Assembly: GCA_914767715.1 (NCBI GenBank)
Contig: OU612072.1
Coordinates: 124,001 to 188,000, forward strand
Origin: Membranipora membranacea
Lineage: Eukaryota > Bryozoa > Gymnolaemata > Cheilostomatida > Membraniporidae
Direction: 5' to 3'
Length of the DNA stretch: 64,000 nucleotides
Program-made: the position numbers and the translations under genes
Shown here: piece by piece, positions 22,401 through 34,184 of the stretch
Layout of the letters: the number at the start of each line of letters is the position of its first letter
How positions within the stretch are numbered: position 1 is the stretch's first letter
Notes under the pieces: generated by a model
What the model was told of the DNA's origin: nothing
The model's input: the letters and a program-made list of their open reading frames with translations, nothing else
Database searches by the model: none

Positions 22401-25400
22401 TTAATATAATGAGAGAGTCAATCATAATCTCTATTCACTTCATCCTGATTGCCCGTTGCTGGGATCAGAAGCTAAAGCAGTAAATTGTATTACCTGAAAT
22501 CTTATTGAAAAGAATTATAAGTTGTCAACAAACCGTCCCTCATTTAACACAAAATGAATTGAGGCCACTTTTACTCAAAATTTATTAATCCTTGCTAATC
22601 TGTGATTTTCTCTTGTTCTAAGACAGGTAGAGATTCATAGATTTTGACATCATAAAATTCAGCTGTGTCTGGTAAAGCCAAGTTAAATTTGTCGCCCTCA
22701 AATTAACACAGCATGGATATACAAGCAGCTGATTAAGGTGCTCTCTTGGGGATTAACAGTGGATTATCTATATCATACTTAATCTGATCAACAAGCACAT
22801 TGATTGCATGGTGAGATAGATCATAACGAACAAATTCCTGAAGAGTTTTTCCTCCTAGCGCTTTTAGAAATGTTGTCCATTTCCGATCCGCAGACATATT
22901 TTTTAATTAATTCTAATTAATTAAAATTTTATGGGGCTTCGGGCAATACTACGAGAGTCTTTAATACTCTGTACAAAATGAAAACAAACAGAATGGAATT
23001 TGGAGTACCATTTCCTGAGAAATTCACATGTGAAGTCAATTTTTGCAAAAGTGCACAAGATCACTGTGCTGGAAACTACAGGTTTGAAAGCTGTGTTGTT
23101 GTTTCATTAGGACAGCACTGAATTAGGAAATACATCGAGTCTGCATGGATTAGCCAATACATTGATTCTGCATGGATTAGCCAATACATGGAGTCTGCAT
23201 GGATTAGCCAGTACATGGAGCCTGCATGGATTAGCCAATACATGGAGCCTGCATGGATTAGCCAGTACATGGAGCCTGCATGGATTAGCCAGTTTCCAGA
23301 CTAGGTTATACTTTATCTTTAACATTACAGTTAAGTAGCAAAGTTACAACTGCCCATAGTTAGTTTGACGCGATACACATACCTGTTTTGAGGAGATGCC
23401 TGCAGACAAACCACATTAGTACCCAGATCGTTGATAGTCGGGGCCCACCACAGTTTGTGGACACGATTATTACCACTCTCAGTTCTGTTGTAGAAGAAGT
23501 CGCCATTCGGTGGTCCGTAATAAGACAGTCTAGCGTCACTGCTACAAATGATATCTTGTCAGTGAATATCTAGGGGGTTTATTACAGTGACAAGTACGAT
23601 AATGGTGTGAGGTAAAGGATTATGCATTTGGTCTTGGAGAGTCAGTTTTATGCCATCATGCCACAAAGCTGGTTACATAAGTCGATTTCGCTCTCTGTCA
23701 CAGACTTGGTTTTGGCATACACTGTCCCATCTCTTTTACTTTTGCTGCAAATAAGCAGTAAGTTATCAATTATCAATGTATTACAACATAAAAGGATAAA
23801 TTTACTTACACATCTCGTGTTGTTAGGCCAATATAGTCTACTTCAAGAGCTGAGGTCTGGCAGTACTTTCTTCTAATTTCATGATACAGTGTAACAAACT
23901 CAAAGCCTCCATAGTAGTCCCACTCTAGCCCTATAGCGTAGCAGGGTGAGTCTCGTATCATAGAAACAGTGAAATGTAGGAATGTCTCCCGTTTGGAGTT
24001 GTTCCCAGTTTGACCCTCATATTGCCGCACTTTGATGCCAATGAGAATGAGTCCACTCAGACGAGAATCAGCTATCACTGATATCTCACAATTCTACAAA
24101 AATTTAGTTTCTGATAGTAAAATGAAATTGACAAAGCAGACAGAATTTTTATGACTTGTCTAACTCATACAGAAGAAACTTTGATTCTTAGTGATTTCGG
24201 ACGGATAAAATCAAGAAGGCAACTAAACTCTGCCAACAGTATGTTATGCAAGATTTTAATGGAAAAATAGTAAAATACACTAATACACATATGGAGGGCA
24301 TAAAGAGAGGTTGCCTCCTGCTCACAGGCACCTGTGCTGGGCTGCCGAACAGCTGTACTATTTTCTCAATATCAATGCATTTCTATCAACGAGTTATTTT
24401 TTAACTACTCTGTTATCTGTAAACTTTCTAGAAAACCTCTTTAAACAAATAAATAAATATGTCATATGTCATATGCTATCCAGACCGACATATCTTACAA
24501 AGAATAGATTTTTTACTCTTTTAAAATCATTTTTACTGAATTTTTAAAACATTATCTTTTTAATACAAGGTGTCACTTTTTATGTAACAAGACTTTTAAA
24601 GGTTTAACACTCTGTGTGCAAATCAAAAGTCAGAATAAAGATAATAATCATAATATTGAACAAAAATATTGTAGCATGTACCCCTCATAATTTGAGTAGT
24701 CCCTCACCTCCTTCAGTGTAAACAGAGAACTTAGTAAGGTGCCGTTGCACATATCACCACATTCCGTCACGGTGGGCCAGGCACATCTTACATAGCCAAA
24801 CCGATTCGCATCAACAGCTACAAAAAGACAGCGTGTAAACCTCAGTTTTATGCCATACCTCTGTCCTAGTCAAATTACTGTCAAAGAAGCCTAACAAAGA
24901 TCAGGCTTAGCATTATAAGTCCGCTTCAAGTTACCTGACTGACATGTTTTAGTTTATCTGATCAGCACAGAGAACTCAGGTATCAGCAAGCTTCGAAGAT
25001 TGTGATAATTGAACACACTTACAAGGTTGACAATTTTTTTTGTGATTATTATTCAAGACTCACTGTCCTAAAAAAACACAAGAGTCACTCGAAAATTTCA
25101 GTCTGACACAAGGCTCTGCGATATGAAAGGCTGCATCAATGTTAGTCAGCAGTTGGCATTTAGCCGAATAATTGACGTTATTTGTGCAGAATTTTAATGG
25201 GTTACTAACTGAAGTGAATACCAGTTGTACCCAAAAACTTAGTTGTCAAACTTAGAGCAGCACATTAGTACAGTACAAGATTAAATTCAAGAATTAACCC
25301 CAAGAGTGTCAGCAGTTTATAAAATTATACAGCTCATGAAGCGGCCTTAAGGTTTGTTTTCATAGTCTTTATATCATTATTTTTAATTAAATAAATCACG

Positions 25401-28147
25401 AGCGAAGGCTCGGATATACGTGGATACTAGGCTAGGGCATATGTGGATACTAGGCTAGGGCAAATGTGGATACTAGGCTAGGGCATACGTGGATACTAGG
25501 CTAGGGCATATGTGGATACTAGGCTAGGGCATATGTGGATACTCGGCTAGGGCATACGTGGATACTCGGCTAGGGCATATGTGGATACTAGGCTAGGGCA
25601 TACGTGGATACTAGGCTAGGGCATACGTGGATACTAGGCTAGGGCATACGTGGATACTAGGCTAGGGCATACGTGGATACTAGGCTAGGGCATACGTGGA
25701 TACTAGGCTAGGGCATACGTGGATACTAGGCTAGGGCATACGTGGATACTAGGCTAGGGCATACGTGGATACTAGGCTAGGGCATACGTGGATAATAAAT
25801 CTCTATAACAATGCTCATACCACCGATCCTGGCTGTCTGATTGCAGGAGGGATTCAATACTGTAACTGCAGGCATAAATACATGAGGTGGACTCGCTACA
25901 CTGCCATCAGAGTTCTTTCCCTCAAAGTTAATAAGTGTGGATAGCTTCCAATCTCCTGTAAGTGAGCTCTTATTGCTGCTTACGGATCCTGTGATTCTGT
26001 AGTAGAAGTCATATACGGGCCTATACGGTGTATAGGAAGGTCACATCAATGCCTATACATCTTTGATAAGTGTATAGGCACTTATAACCTATCACTGCTG
26101 TGCACTTTGTATGTTTGGATAAGTTGTAAATTGTAAATAAATGTTATTGAGTTTATAATCTGAAATATATAGTAATTATTTCATATTATTAGCATTTTTT
26201 TTTGTTATTATGTTTATTATTTTGTCCCCTCTCATTTCAGTCAAATCATGGTCTTAGAATTAGGCTCAAAAAGTCAAAAAGATACACCAGAAACACTGTA
26301 ATTAGGTCAAAAATATCAAAACCGCAACCCCCCCCCCCCCTTCCCGTCACCGGAGGGCGCTGCGCCGCTCCCGGACCCACCCGGCTGCGCGGCCGGCCAA
26401 CGCTACGCGTTGGATTGATCTCAATGTTTGGTGTATAGGCACTTATTTTTTTCCATTTCCACCACTGGTCATATGAGATCAAAATGTACATGTAAACAGT
26501 ACATTATGATATAATGAGAGAAAACAAAACAGCATTGACTTTATTGAAGATGTTTTTAACAAGAAAATCCAAACGAATATTAATGCCAGCACTACTTTGA
26601 AGTTGAATTTTGAATATTATCCTCTTGGAGTCTTTACAGGGCCATCTGACAATAGACCATCTGTCTCGTTATATAAACACCTCCTTTCTAGCAAGTGGAT
26701 AACAATAGTGCCTGCTGAGGTTTATATGTTATCATAGTGAGGTCAGGACAACCGCTCTGCACTCCGAGGTTACAACTGCTTACAATCAGCGACTACTGTG
26801 AGTGTATATGTTCACAATAGTGACATATCTGCCCCTCGCTGAGATTTTACAATAGGAGTTACATTTCATACTCACACAACCATTTCCTGATAGGACGTGT
26901 CCCCTCCATAATGTCTCAGAAAGTGTCCTTCCACCTGGAGTTGGTTATCTCTAACGATACAATCGAAGGTTGTCTCATTCCTCAGTGATACACTGCTGAT
27001 GGTTATCGGGAGTACTGAGATCTCGGCTTTCAGTCGAGGAGTTCCGTAACAAAGAGAATCAAGATCATCACCATGTTCCATATTCCACACGAGCCTCGTT
27101 TTCACAATAACCTGTAAAGTGAGGTGAGGGTAAAGTCAAGGTCAAGGTCAGACCACTAACATGTCACAAGAGAGCTAATAAGGTCAGTAGTATGTTACCA
27201 ATCCGTCTGCAGTACTGAGATAGAAGCGCTGTTCTCCATATGTCTGCAGTACTGAGATAGGAGCGCTGCTCTCCATCAAGAAAGGCAACCCCAAGAATTC
27301 AACGGGTGCGATACCAAAACCAGTGAACTATTGAGGTCTAAATATTTTGAAATTATGGTTTCTATTATTTTCCAGTGGAGGTATATTATATTATATTATG
27401 AACTTTATTAACCATCAATCAATGCATGAAGCAAATAAGACCATGTGAAAACAACAACAAAAAATAAGAAGGCATTAACGTATTTATGTGTATTTATAAA
27501 AAAGGCTTTTTCTGCAAAGAGCAGTGTTGGATTTAGAGAGGGTCGTGGTTTTGTGATGGTGCCTGTGATTTATTGTTAGTGGATGTAGGTGATTGTGATG
27601 TTGATGGCTGGTGAGCTTTCTCACATTATTGACATACATAGGTAGATTAACTAGGTTAATTAACTCGGGCGCTATGCTGCATATACAATCATCAATGATT
27701 TGCATATGTGGAGTGCAATGCTACTGCAACGTTTTCAACTATACGCTACACAGAGGACCAAATGGGTATTAAGTTTCTACGTGCTACTCAATGGTTATCA
27801 ACATTTATTGCAATACATCATGTTTATACCAAAAATGCTTTATCTACCCTAGTTTAAGCGCTCAAACGGTGGTGGGATGCTGGTAGAGGCACTTCATTAT
27901 CAACCACTTTCCTTTCACTAAACTATGTCTACCCCATTGTTACATTAGTCATATCAATTAAACCTATTAAAGAAAAATGAGAGGTGGCTCTCACTTAACT
28001 AGAGAGGAACAAAGAAGAGAGAACACCTACATAGGTACTGTTGTCTCTGAAGGCATCCCAAGTTAGCGATCCTGCCAGGTATTCCAGCCCCGTAACCACA
28101 TTACACGCATTAATCAGAAATAAAACGCTCACTAATACTTTAAACAT
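16433..28147 (-). CDS. Secreted modular matrix/adhesion-like protein, 12 exons
   Basis: Twelve minus-strand exons join in phase: 28147-28031, 27111-26876, 26020-25821, 24817-24708, 24093-23810, 23541-23383, 22079-22036 (44 nt), 21777-21367, 21174-20986, 20554-20423, 17272-17074 and 16544-16433 (stop TGA); 730 residues. Exon 1 is a signal peptide (MFKVLVSVLFLINACNVVTG) followed by GSLTWDAF. Exons 2-7 resemble an extracellular module common in sponges and cnidarians: G-x-(I/L)-T-W start, TRLVW strand, W.L.T.I, N-P-S-C before a D-x-(D/N)-x-x-x-x-V-R-C-x-W motif (ANRFGYVRCAW), ECGDMC, then YAIGLEWDYY and VVCLQASP...CFFL. Exon 8 begins with a Cys-containing stretch and a Thr/Pro-rich linker. Exons 8-11 carry three HYR-like beta-sandwich stretches (DLPVGRYYYHTGGCSLSVHI; ELPAGTYNYHIIGKNLKGCS). 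The end is CTQNMMYDPVTDTCTK. There is no transmembrane helix, so I infer a secreted protein. Domain names are from memory of the families and need a profile search. Confidence 0.8.
17536..17886 (-). repeat. Tandemly arranged tRNA-SINE-like units
   Basis: The motif CAAACATGTTATAATTGTGG recurs at 17542, 17645, 17746 and 17853, a period of 101-107 bp. Each full unit also carries GGTAYAAACCACCAAGTA and, on the minus strand, a tRNA T-arm / pol III B-box sequence (CCGAGTTCAAATTCCGGTGA and variants). A fifth unit stands alone at 19683-19806. The array lies in intron 11-12 territory upstream of exon 11 (minus strand) of the modular protein gene. A convincing A box is not seen in these units. Confidence 0.75.
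19683..19806 (-). mobile_element. Single copy of the SINE-like unit
   Basis: This has the same order of motifs as the 17.5-17.9 kb array: GGTATAAACCACCAAGTAGT, then the B-box arm (CCCGAGTTCGAATCCCGGTG on the minus strand), then CATGTTATAATTGTGG. The B box here is closest to consensus, so this may be the youngest copy. It lies in the same intron as the array. Confidence 0.65.
19850..19915 (-). mobile_element. tRNA-derived SINE head
   Basis: On the minus strand this reads TGGGTGGCCGAGTGGCTAGT, containing a full A box (TGGCCGAGTGG). About 35 bases later comes AAGTTCAATTCTCCG, a B-box match. The spacing and the long variable-arm-like insert resemble a tRNA-Ser/Leu head. The acceptor stem is not intact, so I call a SINE, not a tRNA gene. 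Confidence 0.65.
22370..22815 (+). repeat. Dispersed repeat family A, copy 2
   Basis: This matches 478-1135 in the same orientation but lacks the extra 190 bases of that copy. It lies in the intron between exons 6 and 7 of the modular protein gene. Confidence 0.75.
23131..23297. repeat. 27-bp tandem repeat, 6 copies
   Basis: The unit is GCATGGATTAGCCARTACAT plus GGAGYCT. The period is a multiple of three, so long spurious reading frames run through it on the minus strand. It is intronic, just downstream of exon 6 of the minus-strand modular protein gene. Confidence 0.9.
25405..25794. repeat. 23-bp tandem repeat, about 17 copies
   Basis: The unit is TACGTGGATACTAGGCTAGG plus GCA, with few variants (ATACGT/ATATGT, CTAGG/CTCGG). 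It lies in intron 3 of the modular protein gene and starts about 27 bases beyond the exon 3 donor on the minus strand. Confidence 0.95.
26070..26446. repeat. Direct 16-bp repeats flanking a GC-rich insert
   Basis: GTGTATAGGCACTTAT occurs at 26070-26085 and again at 26431-26446. Between them lies a run of 14 C (about 26327-26340) followed by about 70 bases of very GC-rich DNA (26341-26412). The rest of the neighbourhood is strongly AT-rich. It is in intron 2 of the modular protein gene. It may be an insertion with a long target duplication, or an expanded element end. Confidence 0.5.
27204..27279. repeat. 38-bp tandem duplication
   Basis: GTCTGCAGTACTGAGATAG starts at 27204 and 27242, and the copies are nearly identical. 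It lies in intron 1 of the modular protein gene. Confidence 0.85.
27850..27925. mobile_element. Short MITE of the TAGTTT family
   Basis: It starts TAGTTTAAGCGCTCAAACGG and ends CACTAAACTA. The inner sequence GATGCTGGTAGAGGCA...TTCATTATCAACCA matches one arm of the palindromic element at 50458-50573. It is flanked by TATCTACCC (27841-27849) and TGTCTACCC (27926-27934), a 9-bp target duplication with one change. The second arm is mostly deleted. Confidence 0.75.
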
Positions 28148-29026
28148 GTCGGTTAGATTTGTTATAGGTGAGACTGACAATGCTGTTGTTGAGCTGATAG
28201 TTAAACCAGTATGTGAATAGTTTGTCTCGCCACCTAATCAGCTATCAACCCATCAGCTATCAGTATTTACTGGAGCCATGGTATCAGTCTCAGCTCTAAA
28301 AGCAACTTACGCTTTTTATCTGCACAGCGACACGATATGGAATCGTAGAATAAATAGAGATATCTATTGGAAGTAAGATAAAGGCTTAGTCTTAGATACC
28401 ATCGTGGGACGTCACCTTGTACATAATCTGAGTAAGATACCCACACCAGTATGACAGCCTGATAAAATCAATACTTCGATATTATGTAGATTCAAGAGGA
28501 AAGAGTACGTATAAGCCTAGAGTTCGTCTTTATTTAGCACACAAAAATTCAATTTTTGAGAACGTAGGGCCTCAGACAAAGACCACCACTCAGACCAAGA
28601 CGTCCCCCTCTGAAGAAGACAAACTCTTCAAACTAAGGCACACCTCTGAGAGTAAGACCCACCACTCAGTTTGCTATCATCATACAAAGTCATTGGTTAT
28701 AATGTCCTCTCGGGCCTCAAAAATTATTGATAATAACTGATTTGATTCCGTACTCATGCAAAACTTCGTCTTTCTGCACAGAAATAAACAGATAAAAAGA
28801 TAAATAAGCATTGATGACGCTTTACATTACTCTGACAGCAATATGAAGTGATGACAAGGTCACATGGCCAAAAAATCAAACTTATCAAAATTGGTATCCT
28901 ACAGCTTTATAGTCTTTATCAAATTATTCTCACGTCCTGAGACACTTGTTTAGTAAGAGCCAGTCATTTCAGTTTTATTATTAAGAAAGCAACGTAAAGA
29001 AAGTGTTAAAACAGTATGACTGAGAT
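28148..29026. other. Short intergenic region
   Basis: This lies between two minus-strand genes and should contain the promoter of the modular protein gene and the 3' UTR of the two-pass membrane protein gene. A candidate polyA signal is at 28974-28979. Nothing else was recognised. Confidence 0.5.
28974..28979 (-). promoter_or_regulatory. Candidate polyadenylation signal
   Basis: AATAAA on the minus strand, about 50 bases past the stop codon of the two-pass membrane protein gene. Confidence 0.6.
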
Positions 29027-31982
29027 CTAAGCCTCCCCTTTAGTTACAAAGTCCATAATGATCTGCCTCCTGTTCCTCCTCATCTTACACTCCCATATAG
29101 AGGATATAATGAGTGCTGTGATAGTGAGGACCACACAAGAAGTGACAGCTATACGCTGACACATCTCACTCTTCATACTACAGTATAAATCTGTGAGTAT
29201 ATAAACTCCCACTTCTAGTGATACAAACACAACCATGAGATATAAGGAGACTAGTCTATAGAGACGGACTGGAGGGAAGGTCTGATGGCGGTACGGCCTC
29301 CTCCCAGTATCTGGTGATATGAGAGGCTGTCTGGAGTCATAGAGTCCTGGAGAATGTGGAGCAATATCTGCCTGATGCGGAGATACAACCTCGTACTCCT
29401 CCTGATCACTGAAATCGTCTATCAAAAGAGAATATTTGAGTATTTGAGAGAATCGATTATTTGTCTGAATGATTCTATCTATTATATTATGAGCAACTTT
29501 AAAGTTTGTTGACCGCAGAAAAGTTCACAACAAAGCATGCAGACTGCTGCTCTCGAAATGAGTGGGAAACAAAACTAGCTGTCTCAATGTAATAGCAAAA
29601 AGTCAGTGATATAATTCTCCACTGCTGCAAGAGACTCGAGTAAATCGATACATGCAGGAGATAAAATTGTTTGGATCCACAAGGTTGAAAAAAAAAGTGT
29701 CTTTCATATGTCAAACAAAATGTTTGGCACAGCAAGGTGTTTTGAGATTCCGATAATATAGAAGGGTTGTTAAGATTCGCTTACACTACGTACTGGGCGA
29801 TAAGCTGATAGGAAAAATCAGAAAAAATAGTCAGATTTCAGGGACTTAGTAAACAGTTGTCTTCTCTCTTTACAAGAAAAGACTACTCCAAAGTAATAGC
29901 GCTATCATGCTTGCCATTTCATGCACCCATGACATTGAAAACAGATGATTCCAATCAGCTAATAGCAACACATATGGGATGAGATGATCGTCTCTAAATT
30001 CAGTGAACATTTGTTGGGCTGTCATCTATGAGGGAGTAGTAGAGGGCTGTCATCTATGAGGGAGTAGTAGAGGGCTGTCATCTATGAGGGAGTAGTAGAG
30101 TAGGAGTAGTAGAGTAGGAGTAGTAGTAGGAGTAGTAGAGTAGGAGTAGTAGTAGAGTAGGAGTAGTATTAGTAGTAGTAGAGTAGGAGTAGTATTAGTA
30201 GTAGTAGAGTAGGAGTAGTATTAGTAGTAGTAGAGTAGGAGTAGTATTAGTAGTAGTAGAGTAGGAGTAGTAGTAGGGAGTAGTAGAGTAGGAGTAGTAT
30301 TAGTAGTAGTAGAGTAGGAGTAGTATTAGTAGTAGTAGAGTAGGAGTAGTATTAGTAGTAGTAGAGTAGGAGTAGTAGTAGGGAGTAGTAGAGTAGGAGT
30401 AGTATTAGTAGTAGTAGAGTAGGAGTAGTATTAGTAGTAGTAGAGTAGGAGTAGTATTAGTAGTAGTAGAGTAGGAGTAGTATTAGTAGTAGTAGAGTAG
30501 GAGTAGTATTAGTAGTAGTAGAGTAGGAGTAGTATTAGTAGTAGTAGAGTAGGAGTAGTATTAGTAGTAGTAGAGTAGGAGTAGTATTAGTAGTAGTAGA
30601 GTAGGAGTAGTATTAGTAGTAGTAGAGTAGGAGTAGTATTAGTAGTAGTAGAGTAGGAGTAGTATTAGTAGTAGTAGAGTAGGAGTAGTAGTAGTAGTAG
30701 TAGAGTAGGAGTAGTATTAGTAGTAGTAGAGTAGGAGTAGTATTAGTAGTAGTAGAGTAGGAGTAGTATTAGTAGTAGTAGAGTAGGAGTAGTAGTAGTA
30801 GTAGTAGAGTAAATTGCTAAATAAACTGAGAAAACTAACTAAATAAACTAAAGAAAACTAACACCATTACTTTCTCCCTCAATGCCCACTAAAAGGAATT
30901 CAAAATTAACGACACTGAGATAAAGACGCGAATTCCTTGATATGATAATGGTGAGATGATTACTGACTTTCCGCCTCAACATATGAACATACAAGTACAA
31001 CAAGCACAACAAGCACAACAAGCACAACAAATATTTATCAAAACATTAGTCATATCGAGTCTCAAAAAACCAAAGCAATCTGAGAATCCGGGACAAGGGT
31101 TTGTCCTGTCAGTCCTATACCAACTAATCAAGCATATGGGCTGGCCCTGATCAGAGCCAACACATTGGCTGGCTAACTTCACTCCTCCAAGGCAAGGAGT
31201 AATAATATAGAGTAAAGGAATCGCTTACCTGTATCCCGACTGCTGGATCCTGATACAGAGTTACGTCTGATTGTAGAGATTCCACTTATAGCCTCATCAT
31301 CTGATGATGATACTGTAGATGTCGTACTGGTGAGGTCAGAGGTTAAATCAGCAGCATGCTGCTCAAACTTACTCATCTTATTATATCTAGCTATCTGATA
31401 GCTGCTGTTATTACTCATCATAGAAGAGACATTATATCTGTTAGCGCCAGAGCTTTGGGTATCTGAGCTACTCATTGATTGGTCAGGTTGTTCTGCGCTA
31501 CAATTTGATTGGTCAGGCTGATCTGAGTTAATCATTGTTTGGTTAGTTAGATCTGAGTTACACTGTCCTGTTCGTCCTTCTTGTTCGTCACCACTCAGAT
31601 TACTATTATCCCTGATACAGTTATAGCTCGCGTTGTCATAACCAGAGGCTTCTAAATGACTCTTTTGTCCTGATAGTCGCTCACCAGTTGGCTCTGTTTT
31701 TTCTCCATACAACAAAGTTTTGTGGTTAGTTGTGCTCTTCTGCTCAGTTAACTGTTCAGGTGCAGAGTTAGGGCCGTCGAGTGAATTTGGCGCTGCAGTA
31801 TGTACCTCAGTGGAGTGTTTGCTTCTAACCTCATCAGTAGATTTAGATACGGATAAAGGTGATGAGTCATGTACAGACGTACTGCTGGGTGAGTCATGTA
31901 CTGACGTACCCCTGCCGCTGGGCGAGTATATGGACCTCTCGCTGTTAGATTCAGTAGTCAGGCTCGGTCCAACTGACGTCAT
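29027..31982 (-). CDS. Two-pass membrane protein with Ser-rich head, unrecognised
   Basis: Two minus-strand exons join at phase 1: 31982-31229 and 29418-29027 (stop TAG); 381 residues. The donor ACAG|GTAAGC and acceptor TTTTGATAG are good. The start at 31982 (MTSVGPSLTTES) is the first ATG of the open frame. Residues 1-260 are Ser/Thr/Asn/Gln-rich and hydrophilic with no signal peptide. Two hydrophobic helices follow: LVSLYLMVVFVSLEVGVYIL and IAVTSCVVLTITALIISSIW. They are separated by a short loop with two Cys, and a basic KMRRNRRQ tail closes the protein. The likely layout is both ends cytoplasmic. I recognise no family, and the Ser-rich part may be a phosphorylated or disordered tail. The intron holds a 0.8 kb AGT-rich satellite. 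Confidence 0.72.
30016..30812. repeat. AGT-rich satellite in an intron
   Basis: It begins with three 28-bp units (GGCTGTCATCTATGAGGGAG plus TAGTAGAG). It then becomes a degenerate AGT array, mostly 26-bp units (ATTAGTAGTAGTAGAGTAGG plus AGTAGT). The shift suggests a simple AGT tract grew out of the end of the 28-mer. Confidence 0.95.
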
Positions 31983-33188
31983 GTTGTAAAGTCTGGATAT
32001 GCAGGTCCAGCTGTAGAGTACAGATCAGATTCTAAGTCAAAGCATCAGATGCGTCAAAGAATGTGAAACATGATAGCATTTTTATAAAGCTGCAGTGTAG
32101 ACTAAGCATTGATCCTACAGACTCCTGATAAATGCAGTCCTGTAACCTGTTACAGGTCAGTGAGATTGGCTGTACCGCATTACACTACATGGCAGGCAAG
32201 CCAGCGCGAAGCAAAACTGTTATGTATGTTCCAAAATAAGTAGTGCTTGTAGTCGTTCCACAATAATGATAACATCGACTTTATTTATCAAAGACTAAGC
32301 AAGCAAAGTGAAACTGATTGGCCTAAAACTTGCCAATGATGTGACTGGGAAAGAAGAAAACAACACGCTTAGTATTTTATATAACAGGAGAAATATCTAC
32401 AGTCTACGGTCTACATTATCAGTGATTGAGGAAGTTAACATAATTCCTTATAATATTAATACAAGATAAGAATGATCTGACCCTTTGACCCTTTGATGAA
32501 TCATCGGCTCAGAATCTGTAAGATAACCTTTCATGTAAAATAGTTTGTTTGTCTTGCACTATGTAGAGTATGCACATTAGCCATTCTATTGCAGTTTATT
32601 AAGCATTTTTGTATTGATTTTTTTTTTTATCATTAACTTATTGGTTAGCTCGTGTTGAGTTGAGGTGAGTAGGCCCTGTATTACAACAAAAAGGAGATGT
32701 ATGCAAGTCATTAATTTAGTTTCAGAAGTAGGTAGATAAAATATGATAATTTGACATTTCGAACAACTCAAGGTGATAAACTCCTACTACAAGTGCAATA
32801 AATGTATACAATTTAGAAATTATATAATTAATTGCCCGGCTCTATTTAATTACGTAAACATGAAAGTGATTAAGGTTCTATAGAATGCCATCTTGGCGAA
32901 TTATTATTGTGAGTGAAATAAAGTAAAACACAAAATATAAAACAATTACAGAAATATTTTCATGGTTAAAATAAAACCGACCTGAAATGATGTGCCTGTC
33001 AAACAGAAGGTGCTGCTCAATGACATCCCATTTCCTTATATAGTTTGTACAGGATTTTTAAATATTTCATTCATTTTGCAAAAGCAGGGTTAATAAGACT
33101 CTATCTGTCTTTACATTGCCGCAAAAGTAGATTTATGTGCGTCCACTGATGACATAGTATGGTATATATTGAGGTTCTGTTGGCTCCC

Positions 33189-33290
33189 AAGTTTACCTCC
33201 TTATCTCCGGCTACACGCGGGTAGTCAGGGGGTACAAGTTTACCTCCTTATCCCCGGCTACACGCGGGTAGTCGGGGGGGGGGGGTACAA
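33189..33290. repeat. Tandem duplication of about 48 bp
   Basis: GTTTACCTCCTTATCTCCGG plus CTACACGCGGGTAGTC occurs twice, each copy ending in a G-run (5 and 10 G) and TACAAG. Confidence 0.9.
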
Positions 33291-34184
33291 GCAGTTATTA
33301 TTCACACTAGGATAAGGATCTTTATGATTGAAAATTCGATCACGGATCCGGGTGTGGTTATATGTCAAGGTCGAGTGAACTTTGTAGTGTCAAGGATGAG
33401 TGCACTACTGCTGATTTACCTGACATAGTGTCTAGTATTGTTAGCTGATATCTGAGGTCTGGACCCCTATGGCAGGCAGGTCTCCTGGCTCGTTGTAGCT
33501 TCTTAGGGTAATGATATTTGTTATGATCACGAGTGACTTTAGATCAAGTTTGATCCGATCCTACTGATAAGGAGGCTCTAACTCAATGCAGGCAAATTTA
33601 ATTGTGTTTAATCTCGGGTGACATGAATCAGGGATGGATATGCATGCACCCATCAAATACACTAAGAATTGTGCTTGCTGTAAGTTCAAGGGAGCAAAAA
33701 CAAATTTGATCTTGTGGAATGGCTCAGAGTTGCCCACAAGGCTGTGATAAATACTGCAAGATGGTTTTTCGAGGCTATATCCATTTTGTTTTATCTTAAT
33801 TTGCAGATGCCGAAGAATTGACAAAAACTGGATATCCACTTTTATTACGATTAACAAATAAAATGATATAATTTATGAAGCTATTTATTTGATGTCTGTG
33901 TCGTCTGTCTCTTTCAGTGTCCGCTCTAAGGTCTCCTCTGCCTATTCCTCTTTAAGCTTAAAAGAGAAAAAACACTTAGCCCAATAAAATAGCCACCGGA
34001 TATGCGTCACACTCATACAAAGTAATTATATGTGATATGCTCACAATTACAGCTTTCTCAATCAGAGAACCAGCGGGAAGAGACAATCATCTCACCAGCT
34101 AAGTTTTGTAGATGGGGAGTAGTGGTAACGAAAATGTGATCCTAATCTGACAAGTACTATTTTTTCTACTGCTGAGCTGGTATA

